From contig NZ_NSKH01000003.1 of assembly GCF_003144095.1 (NCBI RefSeq), positions 1 to 64,000 on the forward strand: 64,000 bases of DNA, given 5' to 3'. Positions 40,165 through 48,426 of this stretch are shown in pieces. Numbering within the stretch: the stretch's first letter is position 1; the number at the start of each line of letters is the position of its first letter. The DNA is from Streptomyces sp. ICBB 8177. Its GTDB lineage: Bacteria > Actinomycetota > Actinomycetes > Streptomycetales > Streptomycetaceae. The notes below the pieces were generated by a model. That model was not told where the DNA came from, searched no databases, and saw only the letters and a program-made list of their open reading frames with translations. A program made the translations under genes and the position numbers.

Positions 40165-41586
40165 GTGCGCTCGCGTCTGCTGCCGCTGCTGCTGGTCCTG
40201 ATGGCCGCCGTGCTGCTCGCCCTCGGACTGCCGCTCGCCGCGAGCCTGGCCGCCGCACAGCAGCAGGACCTGATCATCGACCGGATCGACGACACCGCCC
40301 GGTTCGGCGCGATCGCGCAGTACGTGACCACGCGCGGCGACGAGGCGGACGGGACGGTCATCACCGACGAGGGCGAGCGCCTCGACACCCTGCGCTCGGA
40401 ACTCGCCCGCTACGAGGACCTGTACGGCATCAGGGTCGGCGTCTTCTACCGTGACGGCACCGCGATGGCCGCCGCTCCCCGTGGCTGGCGCTCCCCGCGC
40501 CAGGTCGTCGCCGAGGAGCAGTTCCAGGAGGCGCTGGCCGGGCGCCGCAGCCACAACCCCCCGCAGGTGTGGCCCTGGCAGGACAGCCGGATCACCGTAG
40601 CCTCCCCGATCGTGCAGGACGGCGACGTGGTCGCGGTCGTCCTCACCGACTCGCCGACCGGCGCGATGCGCTCGCGGATCCTGCACGGCTGGCTGCTGAT
40701 CGCGGGAGGTGAGCTGGCCGCGACCGCCGTCGCCGTGCTGGCCGCGATCCGGCTGACCGCCTGGGTGCTGCGACCGGTGCGGGTGCTGGACCGGGCCACC
40801 CACGACATCGCCACCGGCCGCATGGCCTCCCGGGTCGCGGTGGCCGGCGGCCCGCCGGAACTGCGGCGGCTGGCGCGTTCGTTCAACGAGATGGCCGACA
40901 ACGTCGAGGACGTCCTCGAACAGCAGCGGGCCTTCGTGGCCGACGCCTCCCACCAGCTGCGCAACCCGCTGTCGGCGCTGCTGCTGCGCATCGAGCTGCT
41001 GGGGCTCGAACTGCCGCCGGACAACGCCGAGATGGCCTCCGTACGCGAGGAGGGCAAGCGGCTCGCCACCGTGCTGGACGACCTGCTGGGCCTGGCGCTG
41101 GCCGAGCACACCGCCGCGGAGCCCGAGGCGACGGACGTCGGCGCGCTGGTCGCGGAACGCGTGACCGCCTGGCGTCCGGCCGCGGAACACGCCGGCGTCC
41201 GCCTCGTCCAGGAGGGCGAGCCGGCGGCGACCGCGTGGGCCGACCCGGTCGCGCTGTCCAGCGCCCTGGACGCGGTCGTCGACAACGCGGTGAAGTTCAC
41301 GCCCTCCGGCGGCGGCGTGCGGGTGACGGTGGCCGTGGACGGCGACACGCTCGCCGTCACCGTCGCCGACGAGGGACCGGGACTCACCGACGACGAACTC
41401 TGCCGTATCGGCGACCGCTTCTGGCGCAGCACCCGCCACCAGAACGTCGACGGCTCGGGGCTGGGTCTGTCCATCGCCCGGGTGCTGCTGGCTCAGGGCG
41501 GTGGCTCGATCGCGTACGCGCCCAACGTGCCGCACGGGCTGCGGGTGACGGTGAGCCTGCCGCGTACGGCACCTGGCGAGGGGTGA
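40165..41586 (+). CDS. sensor histidine kinase
   Basis: The 473-residue membrane kinase has an N-terminal transmembrane helix (about 5-30) and an extracytoplasmic sensor loop (about 31-168, with a DPFxxG-free, Arg/Tyr-rich sequence). A second transmembrane helix (about 172-192) precedes the HAMP domain (about 195-250). HisKA carries the phospho-acceptor histidine in ADASHQLRNPLSAL, and the HATPase has N box VVDNAVKF, DEGPGLT and GSGLGLSIARVL. GTG 40165 is assigned without a clear ribosome-binding site. It pairs with the regulator upstream and converges, 41 bp away, with a TAXI-type binding protein that may present its ligand. Confidence 0.93.
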   Translation: MRSRLLPLLLVLMAAVLLALGLPLAASLAAAQQQDLIIDRIDDTARFGAIAQYVTTRGDEADGTVITDEGERLDTLRSELARYEDLYGIRVGVFYRDGTAMAAAPRGWRSPRQVVAEEQFQEALAGRRSHNPPQVWPWQDSRITVASPIVQDGDVVAVVLTDSPTGAMRSRILHGWLLIAGGELAATAVAVLAAIRLTAWVLRPVRVLDRATHDIATGRMASRVAVAGGPPELRRLARSFNEMADNVEDVLEQQRAFVADASHQLRNPLSALLLRIELLGLELPPDNAEMASVREEGKRLATVLDDLLGLALAEHTAAEPEATDVGALVAERVTAWRPAAEHAGVRLVQEGEPAATAWADPVALSSALDAVVDNAVKFTPSGGGVRVTVAVDGDTLAVTVADEGPGLTDDELCRIGDRFWRSTRHQNVDGSGLGLSIARVLLAQGGGSIAYAPNVPHGLRVTVSLPRTAPGEG

Positions 41587-41627
41587 GGCGGCCGGCGTCC
41601 GTCACGGCTTCGCGGGCCCCGGTGCCG

Positions 41628-42614
41628 TCAGGGCTTCACCGACAGGTAGTAGCGCCTGGCGCCCTCGTGCAGCGGCAGCGGGTCGGTGAAGATCGCGGTG
41701 CGCAGGTCGACCTGCTGGGCGGAGTGCACGACCGCGCCGATGCGGTCGCGGCTGTCGATGACCGCCTCGGTGACCCGTTCCACCAGCGCGGCGTCGAGGC
41801 GGTCCGTGGTGATGAGTAAATTCGCCACCGCGATGGTCGGCACCGCCTCGGTGTTGTGCAGGTGGGCGTAGGCGTCGACGGGCATCACGGCGGCCCGGTA
41901 GTAGTCGGCAGCGGCGCCCAGTTTGTGCAGCGACTGCACCAGGTCGCCGAGCTGCACGAGTTTGACCGGGTAGCGCGAGGCCAGTTCCTGGACGGCGCCG
42001 GTGGGGATGCCGCCCGACCAGAAGAACGCGTCCAGCTTCCCCTGCTCCAGCAGCCCGGGCGCCGTGTCGATGCCGGCCGGGACCGCGGTGAAGTCCTTGC
42101 CCGGCGCCAGCCCGGCGGCCCGCACCAGACGCTCGGCGATCAGGTTCACCCCGGAACCGGCCTGTCCCATGCCGACCCGCAGCCCGCGCAGGTCGCGCGC
42201 CGAGGTCACCTTCGAGCCGGCCGGCACGATCAGCTGCATGTAGTCGTCGTACAGCCGCGCCACCGCGCGCAGCCGGGATCGCTGCGGCCCGTGGTAGTCG
42301 GCGACCGCGTCGGCCTGCGCGAACGTGAAGTCGGCGCGGCCCGAGGCCACGTAGTCGACGTTCTGCACCGACCCCTGCGAGGGCAGCAGGTGCACCGAGA
42401 CCCCCGGCAGGTACTTCGCCAGCACCGGGCCGAGCAGTTGCCCGTACTTGTCGTACACGCCGCTTCTGACGCCCGTGGCCACCGTGACCGAGGACTGGTG
42501 GAAGGCGGGACGGCCGGTCGGCAGCAGCCACCACAGCAGCAGGCCGACCGCCACCGCGCCGGCGAGCCCGGCCCGCACCGCGCGCCGCCTGGTGAACCTC
42601 CCGGAGAACCTCAT
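41628..42614 (-). CDS. TAXI-family solute-binding protein
   Basis: The 328-residue protein has an N-terminal signal or anchor ([23 protein letters not shown]). A TAXI-type TRAP solute-receptor domain follows, with [45 protein letters not shown] and [20 protein letters not shown]. No TRAP membrane subunits are encoded nearby, so a transport role is doubtful. Its convergent neighbour is a membrane histidine kinase, suggesting a receptor for a small acidic ligand or amino acid that feeds the kinase. The start is 68 bp from miaB, in the opposite direction. Confidence 0.88.
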   Translation of the reverse strand: MRFSGRFTRRRAVRAGLAGAVAVGLLLWWLLPTGRPAFHQSSVTVATGVRSGVYDKYGQLLGPVLAKYLPGVSVHLLPSQGSVQNVDYVASGRADFTFAQADAVADYHGPQRSRLRAVARLYDDYMQLIVPAGSKVTSARDLRGLRVGMGQAGSGVNLIAERLVRAAGLAPGKDFTAVPAGIDTAPGLLEQGKLDAFFWSGGIPTGAVQELASRYPVKLVQLGDLVQSLHKLGAAADYYRAAVMPVDAYAHLHNTEAVPTIAVANLLITTDRLDAALVERVTEAVIDSRDRIGAVVHSAQQVDLRTAIFTDPLPLHEGARRYYLSVKP

Positions 42615-42682
42615 GGGCCGCGATCCTGCCAGCCGTCACCTGGACGGGGGAAGGCCGACAGCACGTACCCTGGTGCATTGAG

Positions 42683-44164
42683 ATGAGCGCGAAGACATAT
42701 GAGGTGCGCACCTACGGGTGCCAGATGAACGTCCACGACTCCGAGCGGCTGTCGGGCCTGCTGGAGGACGCCGGGTACGTGCGGGCACCCAAGGACGCGG
42801 ACGGCGCCGACGTCGTCGTGTTCAACACCTGCGCGGTGCGGGAGAACGCCGACAACCGGCTCTACGGCAACCTCGGGCAGCTCGCGCCGAAGAAGGCCGC
42901 CCGGCCCGGGATGCAGATCGCGGTCGGCGGCTGCCTGGCGCAGAAGGACCGCGACACCATCGTCAAGAAGGCGCCCTGGGTGGACGTCGTCTTCGGCACG
43001 CACAACATCGGGCAGCTGCCCGTGCTGCTGGAGCGCGCCAGGATCGCCGAGGAGGCGCAGGTCGAGATCGCCGAGTCGCTGGAGGCGTTCCCCTCCACGC
43101 TGCCGACCCGGCGCGAGTCCGCCTACGCCGCCTGGGTCGCCATCTCGGTGGGATGCAACAACACCTGCACGTTCTGCATCGTCCCGGCGCTGCGCGGCAA
43201 GGAGAAGGACCGCCGCCCCGGCGACATCCTCGCCGAGGTCGAGGCGCTGGTCGCCGACGGCGTCGTGGAGATCACCCTGCTCGGCCAGAACGTCAACGCC
43301 TACGGCTCCGACATCGGCGACCGCGAGGCGTTCGGCAAGCTGCTGCGCGCCTGCGGCAACGTGGCGGGGCTGGAGCGCGTGCGGTTCACCTCGCCGCACC
43401 CGCGCGACTTCACCGACGACGTGATCGCGGCGATGGCCGAGACGCCCAACGTGATGCACCAGCTCCACATGCCGCTCCAGTCCGGCTCCGACACCGTGCT
43501 GAAGGCGATGCGGCGCTCGTACCGGCAGGAGCGCTTCCTCGGCATCATCGAGAAGGTGCGCGCCGCCATGCCGGACGCCGCCATCTCCACCGACATCATC
43601 GTGGGCTTCCCCGGCGAGACCGAGGAGGACTTCGAGCAGACGCTGCACGTGGTGCGCGAGGCGCGGTTCGCGCAGGCGTTCACCTTCCAGTACTCCAAGC
43701 GGCCCGGCACCCCGGCGGCCACCATGGGCGGCCAGATCCCCAAGGATGTCGTCCAGGAGCGGTACGAGCGGCTGGTCGCCCTCCAGGAGGAGATCTCCTG
43801 GGCGGAGAACAAGAAGCAGGTCGGACGCACCCGCGAAGTCCTGGTCGCCGAGGGCGAGGGCCGCAAGGACGACGCGACCCGGCGGCTGTCCGGCCGCGCC
43901 CCCGACAACCGCCTGGTCCACTTCGCGCCCCCAAAGCAGCCGGTGCGCCCCGGCGACATGGTGCTGGCCGACATCACCTACGCCGCCCCGCACCACCTGC
44001 TGGCCGAGCGGCCCGCGTACGGCGTCCGCCGCACCCCGGCGGGCGACGCGTGGGAGCGCCGCACGGCCGCCCAGGCCGCGCCGCAGGGCGTGATGCTCGG
44101 GCTGCCCACGATCGGCGCGCCGCGGCAGGCTCCGGCCCCGGCGGGCGGCTGCGGCTGCGACTAG
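42683..44164 (+). CDS. miaB: tRNA-2-methylthio-N6-dimethylallyladenosine synthase MiaB
   Basis: MiaB methylthiolates i6A37 in tRNAs that read UNN codons, after MiaA has prenylated them. The 493-residue protein has the UPF0004 domain (first cluster cysteine C13 in YGCQMN, then NTCAVRE and GGCLAQK). The radical-SAM motif C158-x3-C162-x2-C165 sits in [18 protein letters not shown], and a TRAM domain starts near 390. The C terminus is a Gly/Cys tail (GGCGCD). TACCCT at 42666-42671, 11 nt before ATG, suggests a very short 5' leader. Confidence 0.96.
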   Translation: MSAKTYEVRTYGCQMNVHDSERLSGLLEDAGYVRAPKDADGADVVVFNTCAVRENADNRLYGNLGQLAPKKAARPGMQIAVGGCLAQKDRDTIVKKAPWVDVVFGTHNIGQLPVLLERARIAEEAQVEIAESLEAFPSTLPTRRESAYAAWVAISVGCNNTCTFCIVPALRGKEKDRRPGDILAEVEALVADGVVEITLLGQNVNAYGSDIGDREAFGKLLRACGNVAGLERVRFTSPHPRDFTDDVIAAMAETPNVMHQLHMPLQSGSDTVLKAMRRSYRQERFLGIIEKVRAAMPDAAISTDIIVGFPGETEEDFEQTLHVVREARFAQAFTFQYSKRPGTPAATMGGQIPKDVVQERYERLVALQEEISWAENKKQVGRTREVLVAEGEGRKDDATRRLSGRAPDNRLVHFAPPKQPVRPGDMVLADITYAAPHHLLAERPAYGVRRTPAGDAWERRTAAQAAPQGVMLGLPTIGAPRQAPAPAGGCGCD

Positions 44165-44199
44165 CGGCCGCGGGCGGCGGCCACGGCCGGGAGCCCCGA

Positions 44200-44212
44200 T
44201 AGGCTGGCCCGC
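44200..44212 (+). promoter_or_regulatory. -10 box of a leaderless promoter, extradiol-dioxygenase-like gene
   Basis: TAGGCT at 44200-44205 is followed by exactly 7 nt and then the ATG. No Shine-Dalgarno sequence is present. Confidence 0.6.
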
Positions 44213-44929
44213 ATGCTCGTCGCCGCCGCCGTAGTGCCGTGTCCGCCCCTGCTGGTGCCCGAGGTCGCGGCGGGCGCCGCACACGAGCTGGACGGCCTGC
44301 GTGCCGCCTGCGGGGACGCCGTGGGCGTGCTGGCCTCCGCCGCGCCCGACCGCCTGGTCGTGCTGGGCCCGGCCGAGCGCTGCGGGCGCGGTCCGCATCC
44401 GCAGGGCGCCACCGGGTCGTTCCGCGCCTTCGGGGTCCACCTGGACGTGACGCTCGGCGAGCAGCGTGGCTCCGCCGTGCCCGGCCGCTCCCTGCCGCCC
44501 TCGCTGGCGGTCGCCGCCTGGCTGCTCGCGCGGCACCGCTGGCAGGCCGCGCCCGTCGAAGGGCTGGGCGTCGGCGAACCACTGGCCCAGGAACAGTGCG
44601 CGCAGGTCGGCCGCGAGCTGGCGGCGTCAGCTGAACGCGTCGCGCTGCTGGTCGCGGGGGACGGCAGCGCCCGGCGCGGCCTGAAGGCCCCCGGCTACTA
44701 CGACGAACGGGCCGGTGCCTTCGACGCCCGTGCGGCCAAGGCGCTGGGCGAGGCCGACACCGCCGCCCTCGCCGCCCTGGAGGCCGATCTGGCCGGTGAG
44801 CTGCTCGCGTCGGGCCGCGCGCCCTGGCAGGTGCTGGCGGGCGCCGCCGAGGGCGCGGCGCTCAGCGGGCGGCTGCTGTACGACGACGCGCCCTACGGGG
44901 TGGGGTACTTCGTGGCCGCCTGGTCCTGA
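44213..44929 (+). CDS. class III extradiol dioxygenase subunit B-like protein
   Basis: The 238-residue protein has the LigB/AMMECR-like fold pattern: VVPCPPLLVPEV near residue 7, DRLVVLGP near 45, VALLVAGDGSARRG near 142 and the C-terminal YGVGYFVAAW. The usual metal histidine of the PHPPL motif is a cysteine here, so ring-cleavage activity is doubtful. It is conserved in actinobacteria between miaB and miaA; function is unknown, and a link to tRNA modification is possible only from context. Confidence 0.8.
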   Translation: MLVAAAVVPCPPLLVPEVAAGAAHELDGLRAACGDAVGVLASAAPDRLVVLGPAERCGRGPHPQGATGSFRAFGVHLDVTLGEQRGSAVPGRSLPPSLAVAAWLLARHRWQAAPVEGLGVGEPLAQEQCAQVGRELAASAERVALLVAGDGSARRGLKAPGYYDERAGAFDARAAKALGEADTAALAALEADLAGELLASGRAPWQVLAGAAEGAALSGRLLYDDAPYGVGYFVAAWS

Positions 44930-44961
44930 GCGGCCGCGGCGCGCGATCCCGGCCGTGCGAG

Positions 44962-45003
44962 CCGGGCAGCGCGAGGGCGACGATCCGGGCAGCGCGAGGG
45001 CGA
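44962..45003 (+). repeat. 19-bp direct repeat
   Basis: CCGGGCAGCGCGAGGGCGA occurs at 44962-44980 and again at 44985-45003. It lies in the gap after the extradiol-dioxygenase-like gene. Function unknown; perhaps a local duplication. Confidence 0.7.
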
Positions 45004-45118
45004 TCGGCGGTAGCGCGCCGGAAGGGTGATCCCGGCAGCGTCGTCGCCGTGGTGCCGGCCGGGCGGGACGGAACCCGTGGCGGGGCGGCACGCCGCCGCC
45101 AGGGTGTCCGCCCGGGGA

Positions 45119-45457
45119 CTACTGGCGGGCGCTCTCGCCCGTCTCGCTGTCCGCGGCCTCCCGCGCGGACGGCTGCTTGGGAATCCCGGCCGCCTCGCCG
45201 CCCGCCTCCGCCGGCTCCTCCTGCTCCGCCACCGCTTCCCGCTCCGCCCCCGCTTCCTCCGGCTCCGCCGCGGCCTCCGCCGTGCGCGGGGCCGTCGCCT
45301 CCTCGGCGCCGTCGTCGGCGGCGGCGCCGGCGACCTCTGCCGGGGCCTCCTCGTCGGCGGCGACGGCCGCCGCGGACTCCTGCGGCTGAGCGGTCACGGC
45401 CCGCTCCTCAGCGGCCTGCTGCCGCGCTCCACGACGGAACCATCCGAAAACACCCAT
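45119..45457 (-). CDS. small Ala/Glu-rich acidic protein of unknown function
   Basis: The 112-residue protein has a distinctive N terminus, MGVFGWFRRGARQQ, an Ala/Glu-rich low-complexity middle (about 20-85), and a more ordered-looking C terminus, IPKQPSAREAADSETGE. The amphipathic, basic start could bind membrane, and the rest is probably disordered. I recall similar short proteins at this place in other streptomycetes, which suggests it is a real gene. It is divergent from miaA, whose start is 125 bp away. No function can be assigned. Confidence 0.72.
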   Translation of the reverse strand: MGVFGWFRRGARQQAAEERAVTAQPQESAAAVAADEEAPAEVAGAAADDGAEEATAPRTAEAAAEPEEAGAEREAVAEQEEPAEAGGEAAGIPKQPSAREAADSETGESARQ

Positions 45458-45582
45458 GTACCTACTCCAGACCGTGCTCGTGCGGGGGAGAAATCCGTAT
45501 CTCCTCCCGAGGCAACGACCGAACGTGTGCCCCGTAACGCCGCTCGATCGGAGTGCGACCCGATATTTGGGAGACTGGGCAG

Positions 45583-46521
45583 GTGAACAAGGTCGTCCCT
45601 CCCCCCAGCGCTCCCCGCGTCATCGCCGTCGTGGGCCCGACCGCGGCCGGCAAGTCCGATCTGGGCACCGCGATCGCCCGCGCCCTCGGCGGCGAGGTGA
45701 TCAACGCGGACTCCATGCAGCTGTACCGCGGCATGGACATCGGCACCGCGAAGCTCACCGTCGAGGAGCGCGCCGGGGTACCGCACCACCTGCTGGACAT
45801 CTGGGACGTCACCGAGGCCGCCAGCGTCGCCGAGTACCAGCGGCTCGCCCGTGCCCACATCGACCGCCTGCTGGCCGAGGGCCGCACCCCGGTGCTGGTC
45901 GGCGGCTCCGGGCTCTACGTGCGCGCCGCGATCGACGTCCTGGAGTTCCCCGGCACCGACCCCGAGGTGCGCGCGCGGCTGGAGGCCGAGCTGGCCGAGC
46001 ACGGCAGCGGAGCGCTGCACGCCCGGCTCGCCGCCGTCGACCCGCGGGCCGCCGAGACGATCCTGCCCGGCAACGGCCGCCGCATCGTGCGCGCCCTGGA
46101 GGTCGTCGAGATCACCGGGCGCCCGTTCACCGCCAACCTCCCCGGTCACGAGTCGGTCTACGACACCGTGCAGATCGGCGTCGACGTGCCGCGCCCGCGG
46201 CTCGACGAACGGATCGCGCTGCGGGTGGACCGGATGTGGGAGGCCGGACTCGTGGAGGAGGTCCGCACGCTGGAGAAGGCCGGACTGCGCGAGGGCAGGA
46301 CCGCCTCGCGGGCGCTGGGCTACCAGCAGGTGCTGTCCGCGTTCGCCGGGGAGCGCACGCTGGACGAGGCGCGGGTCGAGACCGTACGCGCCACCAAGCG
46401 CTTCGCGCGGCGGCAGGATTCGTGGTTCCGCCGCGACCCCCGCGTTCACTGGCTGACAGCCGGCGGAGCGGAACTCGCAGAGCAGGCACTGACGTTGCTC
46501 GAACGAGCGGTCACAGCCTGA
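45583..46521 (+). CDS. miaA: tRNA dimethylallyltransferase MiaA
   Basis: MiaA transfers a dimethylallyl group to N6 of A37, the substrate later used by MiaB. The 312-residue protein has the P-loop GPTAAGKSDL near residue 17, the ADSMQLYRGMDIGTAK motif with the catalytic aspartate and base, PHHLLDIWDV, GGSGLYVRAAID and GRRIVRALEVVEITGRP. GTG 45583 was chosen because it starts the conserved region and has a GGGAG about 9 nt upstream; the open frame extends to 45553. Confidence 0.96.
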   Translation: MNKVVPPPSAPRVIAVVGPTAAGKSDLGTAIARALGGEVINADSMQLYRGMDIGTAKLTVEERAGVPHHLLDIWDVTEAASVAEYQRLARAHIDRLLAEGRTPVLVGGSGLYVRAAIDVLEFPGTDPEVRARLEAELAEHGSGALHARLAAVDPRAAETILPGNGRRIVRALEVVEITGRPFTANLPGHESVYDTVQIGVDVPRPRLDERIALRVDRMWEAGLVEEVRTLEKAGLREGRTASRALGYQQVLSAFAGERTLDEARVETVRATKRFARRQDSWFRRDPRVHWLTAGGAELAEQALTLLERAVTA

Positions 46522-46627
46522 TCACGTGATGGCCACGGGACGCCTCGCCAGGGCTTGACGGCCCCGGCGCCGTGCCATCATCGAGCAGCGAGTCACCGTG
46601 TCGGACGAGGTGGGAGGGCGTGTGGCG

Positions 46628-47299
46628 ATGGAGGCCGGCCCTCGCAACCGACCGCATCAGGACCAGCGCGACCGCCTCGACGGCGCGCGGCCCGGCCTGT
46701 CCCCCTACCCGGAACGCCACGCCGAAGCGGAAGGCGCCCACGGGGCCGGGGAACACGACGACCTGGACGGCCCGGGCGAGCCGGACGACGTACGCGACGC
46801 CCTCGACGGCGGTGACCTGGACGCCGAAGCACTCGCCCAGGACCCGCTCGGCGACGGTCCCCTGGCCGAGGACCCCCTCGACGACGGAGCCCTTCACGCC
46901 GACCCGCTCGGCGACGGCGGTCTGTCGGACGACGCGCCCGGCGAGGACGGTCCGCCCGCCACGCAGTCCTTCCTCGAACTGCGGCCCCCGCGACGGCTGC
47001 GCATCTGGCAGCTCATCCCCATCGTGGCGCTCGGCGCGATCGGCTCGCTGATGTTCGCCTTCCCGCTCGCCTTCGAGTTCGGTGACGGCGGACCGGTCGT
47101 CGCCATGCTCGGTCTGCTGCTGAGCTGCTGCTCCGCGGGCTGGGCGATCATGGCCGCCCGGCGCGTCGGCTACACCTGGCCAGGGTTGCCCGCGCGCGGC
47201 TCGGGTCAGCGGCCCGACTGGCGCTTCGTCGCCGGGTACACCGCGCTGGTGGCGCTCGTCGCGCTGCTCGCCGTGTGGCGCGTCGCCCGGCTGCGGTAG
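46628..47299 (+). CDS. membrane protein with acidic repetitive N terminus
   Basis: The 223-residue protein has a hydrophilic N-terminal half (about 1-110) with degenerate D-P-L-G-D-G repeats (four or so copies between residues 70 and 105). Three transmembrane helices follow (about 120-140, 147-168 and 196-215). No domain is recognised. ATG 46628 follows GGGAGGG by 9 nt; GTG 46598 or 46622 are alternatives. It lies between miaA and dapF on the same strand and its end is close to the dapF promoter. Confidence 0.75.
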   Translation: MEAGPRNRPHQDQRDRLDGARPGLSPYPERHAEAEGAHGAGEHDDLDGPGEPDDVRDALDGGDLDAEALAQDPLGDGPLAEDPLDDGALHADPLGDGGLSDDAPGEDGPPATQSFLELRPPRRLRIWQLIPIVALGAIGSLMFAFPLAFEFGDGGPVVAMLGLLLSCCSAGWAIMAARRVGYTWPGLPARGSGQRPDWRFVAGYTALVALVALLAVWRVARLR

Positions 47300-47354
47300 C
47301 CCCGCCACCGGCGTCCTCCGTACCCGCGGTACGACGTCCGCGCGCCCGGGACCG

Positions 47355-47367
47355 TACGATCGGACGC
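47355..47367 (+). promoter_or_regulatory. -10 box of a leaderless dapF promoter
   Basis: TACGAT at 47355-47360 lies 7 nt before the dapF GTG. There is no ribosome-binding site, so a leaderless message is likely. Confidence 0.55.
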
Positions 47368-48255
47368 GTGAACGACGCAGCGCAGGGCTTCGCCTTCCTC
47401 AAGGGACACGGCACCGAGAACGACTTCGTGATCGTCCCCGACCCGTACGGACGCATCGAGCTGACAGCGTCCGACGTCGCCCGGCTCTGCGATCGCCGGG
47501 CCGGGCTGGGCGCCGACGGGGTGCTGCGCGTGGTGCGCTCCGCCGCGCACCCGGAGGCCGCCCGGTGCGCGGACGAGGCCGAGTGGTTCATGGACTACCG
47601 CAACAGCGACGGCAGCGTCGCCGAGATGTGCGGCAACGGGGTGCGGGTCTTCGCCCGCCATCTGGAACGCGCCGGCCTGGTCGAGGCCGGTGACCTGGCG
47701 ATCGCCACCCGGGCCGGGGTGCGCCGCGCCCACATCGCCAAGCCCACCGCGGACGGCGCGCCCGGCGACATCACCGTCGAGATGGGCACCGCCGCGCTCC
47801 CCGGCGGCGAGGTCACCGTTAGCGTCGGCGAGCGTTCCTGGCCCGCGCGCAACGTCAACATGGGCAACCCGCACGCCGTGACCTTCGTCGCCTCCCTGGA
47901 CGAGGCGGGACACCTGCTGGAGGCGCCCGGCGTGGCCCCGGTGACCGCCTACCCGGAAGGCGTCAACGTGGAGTTCGTGGTCGACCGCGGCCCGCGCCAC
48001 GTCGCCCTGCGGGTGCACGAGCGCGGGTCGGGCGAGACGCGTTCCTGCGGCACCGGCGCCTGCGCCGTGATGGTCGCCGCCGCCCGGCGCGACGGCCTGG
48101 ACCCGGCGGTCACCGGCGAGCCCGTCACCTACGTCGTGGACGTGCCCGGCGGCCGCCTGGTGATCACCGAACGGCCGGACGGCCGGGTGGAGATGACCGG
48201 CCCCGCGGTGATCGTGGCCGAGGGCACCGTCGACATGGCGTGGCTGCGCGGATGA
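47368..48255 (+). CDS. dapF: diaminopimelate epimerase
   Basis: DapF converts LL- to meso-diaminopimelate for lysine; in Streptomyces LL-DAP is the peptidoglycan form, so this enzyme mainly serves lysine. The 295-residue protein has both catalytic cysteines: C88 in EMCGNGVRVFARHL and C227 in SCGTGACAVMVAA. The N-terminal FLKGHGTENDF motif and ERGSGETRSCG also match. GTG 47368 was chosen from the leaderless -10 geometry and the conserved start. Confidence 0.97.
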   Translation: MNDAAQGFAFLKGHGTENDFVIVPDPYGRIELTASDVARLCDRRAGLGADGVLRVVRSAAHPEAARCADEAEWFMDYRNSDGSVAEMCGNGVRVFARHLERAGLVEAGDLAIATRAGVRRAHIAKPTADGAPGDITVEMGTAALPGGEVTVSVGERSWPARNVNMGNPHAVTFVASLDEAGHLLEAPGVAPVTAYPEGVNVEFVVDRGPRHVALRVHERGSGETRSCGTGACAVMVAAARRDGLDPAVTGEPVTYVVDVPGGRLVITERPDGRVEMTGPAVIVAEGTVDMAWLRG

Positions 48256-48426
48256 CGTTGGAGCGGACGCGGCGGGTGTTCGGGTCCTGCGTGGACAGGT
48301 TCCCTCCAACGGGTGATCCATCTCACGCTGGGCGAGAGGCCGACAGCGGCGCGTGGTGGGCTCGATAGCATCAAGCACCGGCGCGGCATCCAGCCCGCCG
48401 CCGGTGAACGCTGCCGGAGGTGCCCG

